From contig CALUYU010000026.1 of the NCBI GenBank assembly GCA_944325075.1, positions 1-33,663 of the forward strand: a stretch of DNA of 33,663 nucleotides, in the 5' to 3' direction. This document shows, in pieces, positions 1 through 6,695 of the stretch (the stretch's first letter is position 1; every line of letters starts with the position of its first letter). The position numbers and the translations under genes were made by a program. The notes below the pieces were generated by a model. That model was not told the DNA's origin, ran no database searches, and saw only the letters and a program-made list of their open reading frames with translations. This DNA comes from Candidatus Gastranaerophilales bacterium. Its GTDB lineage: Bacteria; Cyanobacteriota; Vampirovibrionia; Gastranaerophilales; Gastranaerophilaceae.

Positions 1-261
1 CCTCCTTTTCGTCGGCAACAAGAGGAGCTGCAAGTTCAGGATGACATGGAGAATCTTTTATCGACCTTTTCCATATGCGTCCAACACAGTTCAATGTAGA
101 TTGGGGTTTCACCCCAACAAAATATTTATTTACGTTTGATACAGAAAACTTTGATTTGGTGAAAAGTTTGGAGAAAGATAATTTTGACCAAAAGTCTTGT
201 CTCCCTTGAGGTTCCTTCCCCCCCCCCCCCCCGTATGCCCTGCTATACTTGACTTTTCCAT
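1..261 (-). CDS. 5' end of a pilin-type gene behind a 15-G tract; out of frame, runs off the left edge
   Basis: On the minus strand a GGAGG site precedes ATG at 261, giving M-E-K-S-S-I-A-G-H-T and then a run of 15 G (218-232). As written, the frame from this ATG ends at TAA 130-132. The frame that 13 or 16 G would give is open without a stop to the window edge. It begins K-E-P-Q-G-R-Q-D-F and continues S-K-L-S-F-S-K-L-F-T-K-S-K-F-S-V-S. This matches the leader of the pilin-like gene at 32435-33334 (S-K-L-P-F-F-K-F-F-S-N-S-K-F-S-V-S). Further on, C-H-P-E-L-A-A-P-L-V-A-D matches the leader of the gene at 25829-27118. The pilin body itself lies outside the window, so its identity is inferred from the leader only. 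The gene is either phase-OFF or affected by a homopolymer assembly error. Confidence 0.6.
218..232 (-). repeat. Homopolymer tract, 15 G on the minus strand (C15 on plus)
   Basis: Uninterrupted C15 on the plus strand, ten codons after the ATG at 261. Tracts this long are prone to slippage. A change to 13 or 16 would connect the ATG to the long open leader frame. Confidence 0.9.
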
Positions 262-283
262 ATATCTACCTCCTTTTTCTTTT

Positions 284-311
284 ATTATATACTATTTTTT
301 TATTTTTTCAA
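284..311 (-). promoter_or_regulatory. Promoter of the leader module at 261
   Basis: Read on the minus strand: TTGAAA (306-311), 16-bp spacer, TATAAT (284-289), followed by A-rich DNA, GGAGG and the ATG at 261. The same arrangement with a 16-bp spacer occurs at three other leader modules in this window, which makes chance unlikely. Confidence 0.7.
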
Positions 312-486
312 GGGGGGCGTAGCCCCCTCTTACATGACGCTGCGCTGTCCGGGACGCAAAGGGAATTGTTTTAAAAGTACTTTAACGAGAAAAATCAAAT
401 CTCACGACACATAGTGCTTTCTTTTTGACAGCCTTCAAGTGAACAAAAAGCTTTCGTCAATAATTTCCAGGAAATTTTATTCTTTA
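300..486. repeat. Non-coding repeat mosaic between two pilin-type genes
   Basis: No gene is supported here. From about 309 there is a GGGGGGCGTAGCCCCC hairpin followed by a block (ACATGACGCTGCGCTGTCC, then GGGAATTGTT) that recurs at 33545-33608, inverted at about 25640-25710, and inverted inside the leader of the pilin-like gene at 33190-33225. From 402 a second block (CACGACACATAGTGCTTTC) recurs near 1645, 1895 and 33478. The stretch seems assembled from members of several short repeat families. Confidence 0.6.
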
Positions 487-1341
487 TTAGAACCAAGGGT
501 AATCGTCTTTGATTTGCCAACCGTCAATCTGAATCAATGCTCCACAATATGATGCATTATCTTTACAGTTTGCTAAAATTGTAGACCTTGTTGCGTCTTT
601 AACTTTTAGCCTATAATCGTCTGTTAATTGGTAATTTCTTGAAAACATGAATCTTGTACCCGATGCATAAGGAAGCATAGCATAATGAACATCCTTTCCA
701 ATAACATTTTTCCCATTAGGCCCGTCAATGTCCATGACAAAATACATACCTAATACGTACCTTATACCATTTTCATCAAGACCGGTGGTTGGGGAACAAA
801 GAATAACAGTCCCATTATTCAACCTTAAAAAAGGACCTGAAGCTGTAGGTGGTGCAAAGTTACGACCATCAGGCCAAGTAATAGCCCTTTTATACCCTAG
901 GTCAGCCAATGTAGCAGTTTCAGTAAATTGAGCTCCGGTAAGATAAGGAAAAAAGTATGTTTTTACAATTTTCCCCATATGTGTTCTAGCCTCGGCTTTA
1001 TCACGATCCGCATCGTATTCTCCTCTATTAACATTATTTAACAACTCCCAACTTGAAATTTCTCCAAAGTCCGCTTCAGCCCGTCTTGCAGCATTACTCA
1101 TGATATTAAAATTGACCTTTAATCTGTTAATTATTACATGCTTTTCGTAATTTTGAATGAGAACAGGAAGTGTCATAGCAGCAACAACACCTATAACACC
1201 AAGAGTTATGAGAACTTCAGCAAGAGTAAATCCCAATCGAATAGAGGATCCAGAGTTCACCGAAACGAATTTTACAAAATTAAACTCCAATCTATTTTTG
1301 AATATATTCACTAAATTAAACATGTTTGACAGCTTATGCAT
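487..1341 (-). CDS. Type IV pilin-like protein (prepilin N-terminal methylation domain)
   Basis: 284 residues. A class III signal is visible: G37, then F-T-L-A-E-V-L-I-T-L-G-V-I-G-V-V-A-A-M-T-L-P (38 onward), with the glutamate at +5 and a hydrophobic helix of about 20 residues. Prepilin peptidase would be expected to cut after G37, so the leader (37 aa) is longer than usual. The mature part has the segment D-I-D-G-P-N-G-K-N-V-I-G-K-D and ends with paired cysteines and W-Q-I-K-D-D-Y-P-W-F. Both resemble the gene at 32435-33334, so the two belong to one family. ATG 1341 is supported by GGAGG five bases upstream and a good promoter (1364-1392). The protein is probably exported as a pilin or pseudopilin subunit. 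Whether it forms a pilus, a secretion pseudopilus or a DNA-uptake fibre cannot be told from sequence. Confidence 0.85.
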   Translation of the reverse strand: MHKLSNMFNLVNIFKNRLEFNFVKFVSVNSGSSIRLGFTLAEVLITLGVIGVVAAMTLPVLIQNYEKHVIINRLKVNFNIMSNAARRAEADFGEISSWELLNNVNRGEYDADRDKAEARTHMGKIVKTYFFPYLTGAQFTETATLADLGYKRAITWPDGRNFAPPTASGPFLRLNNGTVILCSPTTGLDENGIRYVLGMYFVMDIDGPNGKNVIGKDVHYAMLPYASGTRFMFSRNYQLTDDYRLKVKDATRSTILANCKDNASYCGALIQIDGWQIKDDYPWF

Positions 1342-1363
1342 AAATCCTCCATATCTTATTTTT

Positions 1364-1392
1364 ATTATACTATATTTAATGCCTTATTTCAA
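1364..1392 (-). promoter_or_regulatory. Promoter directly upstream of the pilin gene ending at 487
   Basis: Minus strand: TTGAAA (1387-1392), 17-bp spacer, TATAAT (1364-1369). The predicted start lies about 15-20 bases before the gene's GGAGG site. It lies between the leader ORF at 1410-1574 and the pilin, so this pilin can be transcribed independently of the poly-G module. Confidence 0.7.
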
Positions 1393-1405
1393 TATTTGTC
1401 AATAC

Positions 1406-1417
1406 GTTCTTAAGAAC
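1406..1417. promoter_or_regulatory. Perfect 12-bp palindrome upstream of the pilin promoter
   Basis: GTTCTTAAGAAC, a perfect dyad, ends 14 bases upstream of the -35 box of the pilin gene. It could be an operator, but only one copy was noticed, and it also overlaps the stop of the upstream leader ORF. Confidence 0.3.
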
Positions 1418-1574
1418 ACAAAAACGCATGAGGGTTCTCATACGTTCTTCTTAATAATTTATTTTTAAAAGAGGATTTATTTATTTTTATTAAAATTTTG
1501 GGAAATCCTTGTCCCCCTTGAGGTTCCTTACCCACCCCCCCCCCCGTATGCCGTGCTATGATTGACTTTCCCAT
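1410..1574 (-). CDS. Short leader ORF of the poly-G module, not joined to the downstream pilin
   Basis: ATG 1574 follows GGGAGG and gives M-G-K-S-I-I-A-R-H-T, an 11-G tract, then K-E-P-Q-G-G-Q-G-F. This is the same leader sequence and frame as at the other three modules. Instead of continuing into a pilin, the frame ends at TAA 1410-1412 after about 54 residues. Its last third overlaps a hairpin that looks like a terminator (1420-1446). The pilin at 487-1341 has its own promoter and ribosome site in another frame. It is either a decayed module whose pilin was replaced, or a translated leader ahead of an attenuator. Expression is unproven. Confidence 0.45.
   Translation of the reverse strand: MGKSIIARHTGGGVGKEPQGGQGFPKILIKINKSSFKNKLLRRTYENPHAFLCS
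1420..1446 (-). terminator. Hairpin with T run at the end of the leader ORF
   Basis: Read on the minus strand: AACGTATGAG, loop AACC, CTCATGCGTT, then TTT. The stem is 10 bp with one G-T wobble, and five T in a row begin in the stem's last bases. The wobble pairs only in minus-strand RNA, which fits use in that direction. It would stop transcripts started at the poly-G module promoter before they reach the pilin gene. Confidence 0.5.
1535..1545 (-). repeat. Homopolymer tract, 11 G on the minus strand
   Basis: C11 on the plus strand, extended by CCCA on the left. It sits ten codons after ATG 1574, the same position as the other three tracts. This copy is in the leader frame as written. Confidence 0.85.
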
Positions 1575-1596
1575 ATGTCTACCTCCCTTTTCTTTT

Positions 1597-1624
1597 ATTA
1601 TACATTATTTTTCGCATTTTGCAA
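1597..1624 (-). promoter_or_regulatory. Promoter of the leader module at 1574
   Basis: Minus strand: TTGCAA (1619-1624), 16-bp spacer, TATAAT (1597-1602), then GGGAGG and ATG 1574. It is nearly identical to the promoters at 25711-25738 and 33428-33455. Confidence 0.7.
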
Positions 1625-2087
1625 GTCTTAGGTTTGAAATAATCCCACGACACATAATGCTTTCTTTTTGCTTCCTTTTTCTTTGTGCTAAAGAAAAAGG
1701 AAGTTGGGCTTTCAGCCCAACATTAGTTTTTTGAGTGCAAATGGCAGAACATTTTTGTCGGTGGCTAGATCCTGAAACAAGTTCAGGATGACAGCTGTTT
1801 GATTTTTGAATTTCATTATTTTTGGTGGATGGAAACCCCAACCTACATTAATATTTTGTCGAATACAGAAGAGCGCAACATAATAATTTAAATTACATGA
1901 CTCATAGTGCTTTCTTTTTTGCTTACTTTTTTCCTCTTGGATTATTCGGGGTGTCAGAAAATTCTACGTTTCCTGACACCTTACGGGTTCACTTTGTTCA
2001 CCATACCGAAAATCCGCTTTCTGCTAAAGAAAAAAGTAAGTGGGCTTAGAAAATAATTAAACAGAGAATCGCGTAAACTACAGTTTG
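1625..2087. repeat. Field of hairpin repeats upstream of mfd; no gene supported
   Basis: Four structures are visible. (1) A perfect 14-bp inverted repeat CTTCCTTTTTCTTT at 1671-1684 and 1690-1703, with a 5-base loop, followed by TTGGGCT-TTC-AGCCCAA at 1704-1720. (2) ATCCTGAA-acaag-TTCAGGAT at 1769-1789, a REP-like palindrome whose translation C-H-P-E-L recurs inside pilin leaders. (3) Half of the GGGGTTTC/GAAACCCC repeat near 1826-1845, then a block (1846-1883) that recurs at 26258-26293. (4) A larger unit, 1922-2040, bounded by 12-bp inverted repeats (TTACTTTTTTC core) and containing an inner hairpin GGTGTCAG/CTGACACC at 1950-1980. Units 1 and 4 are both preceded by the CACGACACATAATGCTTTC-type block. 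Confidence 0.65.
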
Positions 2088-2096
2088 TGCTAATAT
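2088..2096 (+). promoter_or_regulatory. Extended -10 box immediately before mfd
   Basis: TGC-TAATAT at 2088-2096, with no convincing -35. A start seven bases downstream falls on the ATG at 2103, and no ribosome-binding site is visible, so the mfd mRNA may be leaderless. Confidence 0.4.
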
Positions 2097-2102
2097 ATAT
2101 TT

Positions 2103-5100
2103 ATGATTTCAGTTAAAAATTTACAGAATGAGAATTATGATTTATTTAAACATAACGTAAAAAGCGGAATTCCTTTTGAGGTTACTGGACTTGTTTCTCT
2201 TTTACGTTTATTCCTTTCGGTTCAGGCCGGCGAAATTTCTAAGAAAAAAGTTTTATTTATAACATCCAGCGAACAAAATGCTTTAAAATATCAAAATGAT
2301 CTTCAGCGTGCATTCAACACAGATGCAGATATTTTGCCGTTTCAAAATATCTCAATGTATGAAACTATAGATTCAAATAAATACGATTACGCCGAACAAT
2401 TAATGGTACTGCTAAAAAAGCCACAATTCGTTATTGCACCGGTAAAAGTACTGCTTGAAAAATTTCCTAAAGAAAAATTTCTAACAGAAAATACGATAAC
2501 AATTAAAATCGGTGATGAGATTAATACAAAAGATTTTGCCGGGAAATTAGTAAACCTTGGGTACAAAAAAGCTACAATGGTGAATGATATTGCAGAATTT
2601 AGCGCAAGAGGCGATATTCTTGATGTCTTTTCATTAGGCAAAAATCCAATACGAATAGAACTTTGGGGAGATGAAGTTGTTGATTTAAGATACTTTAACA
2701 ACGAAACACAAAAGTCTGTTGACAAAGTTCAGGAAGTTGAAATTTTTCCGGTATATAAATTTATTGCCCCGCAAATAACCCAATTTTCTGAAGAAGAAGG
2801 GTATTTTGAGGGAATAGAAGTTTATCAGGAATATTTTAATAACGAACTTACAAGCATATTTGAATATTTCAAAGATTATATTATTGTAACCGATGAAACC
2901 TCTGAAGTATACGCAAAATACGAATTTTTAGATAAGAATTTTCAAACCCAGCTAGATGAAAATCTTAAGCTCGACCTGATAAAACCGCTAAAACGCCTTA
3001 ACCATTTTACCTATGAAGAATTTGAAAAAAATATGGCAAGGTTTATGCGTATAGGCCTTGATAATTTTATAGAAGGAGATAACCAGGAAATCGTTGAATT
3101 TAACGCAATGCCAATCAGAAATTTTACAGCAAATTTTGACGAAATAGCCCGGTTTATCAAAGAACATGACAATAATAATATAACAATAGCAACAGATTAC
3201 CCTGAACGCGTCAAAGAAATTTTGTATGAAAGAGATGTTTTCAACAAAGTTAACTATATTCAGTCTATTGCGTCACAAGGCGGGATTTGGGAAGATTTTG
3301 AGACAATCATATTAACCGACAGAGAATTATTCAACAAAAGAAATAAAGAAATAACTTCTACAAAACGCTCCTACTATAAAGAAAAAGCAGAATATATTGA
3401 AAGTATAAACGATATTCAGGAAGGAGAGTATGTAGTCCATAGTGTTCACGGGGTCGGGATTTATAAAGGCCTTACTCAGCAGGAAATTGACGGACAGCTG
3501 AAAGATTACCTGACCATTGAATACGCAAGCAAAGACAAACTTCATATCCCTGCCGAGCAAATTAATCTTCTATGCAGGTACAGAGGCTCAGGCTCTATAA
3601 AACCGAAACTTTCCCGTATTGGCGGCAAGGATTGGGAATCAACCAAGGCCCGTGTAAAAAAAGAAGTAGAACAAGTTGCGTATGACCTGCTTAGGCTTTA
3701 TGCACGGCGAAAAATGCAAAAAGGAATACAGTTTCTCCCGGATACTAATTGGCAAATTGAGATGGAAGAGGCATTTGAGTTTACAGAAACCCCGGATCAG
3801 ATGAAGGCTATTATGGATGTAAAAGCTGATATGGAAAGTGAAAATCCTATGGATCGTCTTATTTGTGGCGATGTAGGCTTTGGGAAAACAGAAGTTGCAA
3901 TGCGTGCCATATTTAAGGCAATAACATCAGGCAAGCAAGCCGCCGTTGTAGTTCCGACTACAATACTTGCATTTCAACATTATCAGACAATGTCTGAAAG
4001 ATTTAAACCCTTTGGCGTAAATGTAGAACTTCTCTCAAGATTCAGAACGGCAAAAGAACAAAAAGAAACTATAAAACATTTAGCAACCGGAGAATGTGAT
4101 GTTGTTATAGGTACACACAGACTTCTGCAAAACGGAATAGTATTTAAGGACTTAGGGCTGCTTGTAATCGATGAAGAACACAGATTCGGCGTTCGGCATA
4201 AAGAAAAACTTAAGCAGCTCAGAGAAAATATTGATATAATAGCAATGTCTGCAACCCCAATTCCAAGAACTTTATATATGTCTCTATCCGGCATAAAAGA
4301 TATTTCCGTTATAAATACTCCACCTAAAAACAGACTTCCGATTAAAACATTTGTCGGGGCCTGGAATGAAACCATGGTAAAAAATGCCATTATCCATGAA
4401 CTGGATCGTGAAGGCCAGGTATTTTACCTATACAACCGTGTAGAAACAATAGAAGAGTTCAGGTTACAGCTGAAACGCCTTATCCCTAATGCAAGAATTG
4501 CAATCGGACACGGACAAATGGATGAAAAACAGCTTGAGCAGGTAATCATTGATTTCGCAAATCATGAATATGATATTCTTCTTGCAACAACAATCATTGA
4601 AAATGGTATAGATATTCCTAATGCAAATACGATGATAATCCATGATGCAGATAAATTTGGTCTTGCCCAATTGTATCAGCTGCGGGGTAGAGTCGGAAGA
4701 AGTCAGAGACAAGCATACTGTTACTGTTTTTATAAACAGTCAAAAGAGATGACCAAAGAAGCCGTTGCAAGATTAAAGGCAATAAAAGAATTTACAACAC
4801 TTGGAAGCGGTTATCAGATAGCATTAAGAGATGTTGAAATCCGCGGAATAGGCAACATTCTTGGAACAAAACAGCACGGACATATGATTAATGTTGGTTT
4901 TGATACATATTGCCAGCTGCTAGAAGAAACAGTCCGGGAACTTCAGGGCGAACATGTTGATACAAAAGTTGAGACCATCGTGGATATTAATGTTACAGCA
5001 TTTATTCCTGATGAATGGGTCGGGTCTAAAGAACAAAAAATGATAGAATATAAACGTCTGGCGGATGTAAAAAATGATATTGAATTAGACTATATTACAG

Positions 5101-5450
5101 AAGAGTGGAAAGACCGCTTTGCCAAGCCGCCTCAGAGCGTTGAAAATTTAATAAAACTTATCCGTATAAGACTTGCAGCCAGTGACGTAAAAATTTCAGT
5201 TATAAGAGAAACCAGCGACAATATCCGAATTTATACTCCTTACACGCAGCCTGAGTGGAAGCTCATACAAAAACAGCTCCCGCCGGAAATTCTAAAAAGG
5301 ATTAAATTTACACTCGCACCGGCCTCCTGCCGGGAAGGAAGTTCTATTCTGCTGCTTAACAATTCTTATATAAATTTTAATGAAGTATTTAACATTTTAA
5401 CAGATTTGTTTTATTATATACATAAAGTTAGTCATGATTACTCAAAGTAA
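2103..5450 (+). CDS. mfd: Transcription-repair coupling factor (ATP-dependent translocase)
   Basis: 1115 residues, close to the usual length of about 1150. Mfd binds RNA polymerase stalled at DNA damage, pushes it off and recruits UvrA. The N-terminal third is UvrB-like. A CarD-like RNA-polymerase interaction domain starts near residue 439 (E-G-E-Y-V-V-H-S-V-H-G-V-G). Superfamily 2 helicase motifs follow: G-D-V-G-F-G-K-T (about 588), D-E-E-H (about 688), S-A-T-P-I-P-R-T (about 714), and Q-L-R-G-R-V-G-R-S (about 858). The C-terminal TRCF domain runs to the end. ATG 2103 lacks a visible ribosome site and lies seven bases past an extended -10. Eighteen bases separate it from the next gene. A short palindrome is embedded near the 3' end (5319-5333). 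Confidence 0.97.
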   Translation: MISVKNLQNENYDLFKHNVKSGIPFEVTGLVSLLRLFLSVQAGEISKKKVLFITSSEQNALKYQNDLQRAFNTDADILPFQNISMYETIDSNKYDYAEQLMVLLKKPQFVIAPVKVLLEKFPKEKFLTENTITIKIGDEINTKDFAGKLVNLGYKKATMVNDIAEFSARGDILDVFSLGKNPIRIELWGDEVVDLRYFNNETQKSVDKVQEVEIFPVYKFIAPQITQFSEEEGYFEGIEVYQEYFNNELTSIFEYFKDYIIVTDETSEVYAKYEFLDKNFQTQLDENLKLDLIKPLKRLNHFTYEEFEKNMARFMRIGLDNFIEGDNQEIVEFNAMPIRNFTANFDEIARFIKEHDNNNITIATDYPERVKEILYERDVFNKVNYIQSIASQGGIWEDFETIILTDRELFNKRNKEITSTKRSYYKEKAEYIESINDIQEGEYVVHSVHGVGIYKGLTQQEIDGQLKDYLTIEYASKDKLHIPAEQINLLCRYRGSGSIKPKLSRIGGKDWESTKARVKKEVEQVAYDLLRLYARRKMQKGIQFLPDTNWQIEMEEAFEFTETPDQMKAIMDVKADMESENPMDRLICGDVGFGKTEVAMRAIFKAITSGKQAAVVVPTTILAFQHYQTMSERFKPFGVNVELLSRFRTAKEQKETIKHLATGECDVVIGTHRLLQNGIVFKDLGLLVIDEEHRFGVRHKEKLKQLRENIDIIAMSATPIPRTLYMSLSGIKDISVINTPPKNRLPIKTFVGAWNETMVKNAIIHELDREGQVFYLYNRVETIEEFRLQLKRLIPNARIAIGHGQMDEKQLEQVIIDFANHEYDILLATTIIENGIDIPNANTMIIHDADKFGLAQLYQLRGRVGRSQRQAYCYCFYKQSKEMTKEAVARLKAIKEFTTLGSGYQIALRDVEIRGIGNILGTKQHGHMINVGFDTYCQLLEETVRELQGEHVDTKVETIVDINVTAFIPDEWVGSKEQKMIEYKRLADVKNDIELDYITEEWKDRFAKPPQSVENLIKLIRIRLAASDVKISVIRETSDNIRIYTPYTQPEWKLIQKQLPPEILKRIKFTLAPASCREGSSILLLNNSYINFNEVFNILTDLFYYIHKVSHDYSK

Positions 5451-5468
5451 AAAGAAAGAGAGAATTTA

Positions 5469-6623
5469 ATGAGAGGGAAAAAATTATTGACAACACTGGC
5501 AGTATCTGCCGTTTTGTTCACTGGCTGCGGTTTAAAATCAACGCAAACAATTATTAAAGTTAATAATACGAAAATTACCCAAGGCCAATTTGATGAAAGT
5601 TTTAACAAACAAGCCTCTGGCGGAATGCTTGGCCAGCTTGGGATAGATATTAAAGATCCTAAAAACAGTTTTATGTACAACTTAATCAAAAACAGAGTTG
5701 TAAATGAACTGATTATAAAAGCATTATTAGACGAAGAAATTGCTAAACGAGGCATCAAAGTTACGAACGATGACGTGGAAGAAGCAATCAAAACAATTGT
5801 CGATAAAGTTGGTTCAAAAGAACAATTAGACAAAATTCTTAAACAAAACGGAATGACAGCCGGGGACTTTAAAAAAGATCTGAAAGAACAGGTTAAAATG
5901 AAAAAGTTAGCAGAATCTTTGGGCAGCAGCGATGTTTCAGATGCTGAAATTAAAGATTTCTACAACAAAAATCTTGACAAATTTAAATATCCTGAAAAAG
6001 TCAGAGCAGCACACATCCTTATCTCTGTTAATCCAAACGAATTAACAGAAATTGTTAAGTCTGATCCGGCCAACAAAAATTTGTCTGAAGCTGAAGTAAA
6101 GGCTAAAGTTGATGAACAAATTAAGGCTAAAGAAGCTAAGGCTAAAGATCTTTTTGCAAAAGTAAAAAATGATCCTTCATCTTTTGCCAAAATTGCTAAA
6201 GAAAATTCAGAAGACCCAACTACTGCTGAAAAAGGCGGAGAACTTGGTTTCTTTGCTAAGAATGAAATGGTTCCTCCGTTTGCAGACGCTGCATTTAAAG
6301 CTAAACCTAATACAGTTGTCGGCCCGGTTAAAACTCAATTCGGTTATCATATTATTATGGTTACTGATAGAATGGCTGCCGGTCAGGAACCGTTTGAAAA
6401 GGTTAAAAGCAGCATAAAAGAATATCTTGTTAACCAAAAACAACTTAAATACATAGATGACCTTGTTGAATCTTTAAAGAAAAATGCTAAAATCGAATAC
6501 GTTAATAACGATTATAATCCTGAAGAAATACAAAAAGATGTTCAGGAAAGCATAAGAGAAAGTTCTGAAAAGGTTAAACAAATGGAACAGGAAAAAGCAA
6601 AACAAGAAACTGAAAAGAAATAA
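5469..6623 (+). CDS. Parvulin-type peptidyl-prolyl isomerase lipoprotein (SurA/PrsA-like)
   Basis: 384 residues. An N-terminal signal with lipobox L-F-T-G-C (Cys 20) predicts a lipid-anchored extracytoplasmic protein. A SurA-like N-terminal chaperone segment (V-N-N-T-K-I-T-Q-G-Q-F) comes first. The rotamase domain starts near residue 177 with R-A-A-H-I-L-I-S and continues through F-A-K-I-A-K-E-N-S-E-D, G-G-E-L-G-F-F and F-G-Y-H-I-I-M-V. The domain carries a charged helical insertion (E-A-E-V-K-A-K, E-A-K-A-K), and the C-terminus is a Lys/Glu-rich helix. Such proteins help fold exported proteins and would suit a cell exporting pilin-like proteins. It follows mfd by 18 bp, so it is probably co-transcribed. 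A strong terminator follows. Assignment between PrsA and SurA is not possible from sequence alone. Confidence 0.9.
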   Translation: MRGKKLLTTLAVSAVLFTGCGLKSTQTIIKVNNTKITQGQFDESFNKQASGGMLGQLGIDIKDPKNSFMYNLIKNRVVNELIIKALLDEEIAKRGIKVTNDDVEEAIKTIVDKVGSKEQLDKILKQNGMTAGDFKKDLKEQVKMKKLAESLGSSDVSDAEIKDFYNKNLDKFKYPEKVRAAHILISVNPNELTEIVKSDPANKNLSEAEVKAKVDEQIKAKEAKAKDLFAKVKNDPSSFAKIAKENSEDPTTAEKGGELGFFAKNEMVPPFADAAFKAKPNTVVGPVKTQFGYHIIMVTDRMAAGQEPFEKVKSSIKEYLVNQKQLKYIDDLVESLKKNAKIEYVNNDYNPEEIQKDVQESIRESSEKVKQMEQEKAKQETEKK

Positions 6624-6644
6624 TTTGTTTAAAATGATAACAGT

Positions 6645-6677
6645 AAAAACCGGCGATAAGATAATCGCCGGTTTTTT
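6645..6677. terminator. Bidirectional rho-independent terminator
   Basis: Perfect 13-bp stem AAAAACCGGCGAT / ATCGCCGGTTTTT with a 6-base loop AAGATA, followed by T on the plus strand and by a T run from the complementary A tract on the minus strand. It lies between the convergent isomerase and FAD-oxidase genes and can serve both. Confidence 0.9.
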
Positions 6678-6695
6678 AATAAATAAAAAATCCCC

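Noticed and set aside
1406-1417. GTTCTTAAGAAC as a LexA (SOS) operator
   Set aside because: The half-site order is the reverse of the known GAAC-N4-GTTC type, and a single copy is not enough. Kept only as an unassigned palindrome.
1157-1468. 103-codon plus-strand frame opposite a pilin start
   Set aside because: Antisense to a well-supported pilin and its promoter, with no ribosome site or recognisable domain.
1605-1841. 78-codon minus-strand frame containing C-H-P-E-L-V-S-G-S-S
   Set aside because: It lies wholly in the hairpin repeat field and its peptide comes from a REP-like palindrome. It has no ribosome site or pilin helix. It is useful only as evidence that leader peptides derive from repeats.
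3983-4390. 135-codon minus-strand frame inside mfd
   Set aside because: Shadow of conserved helicase motifs, with no start signal.
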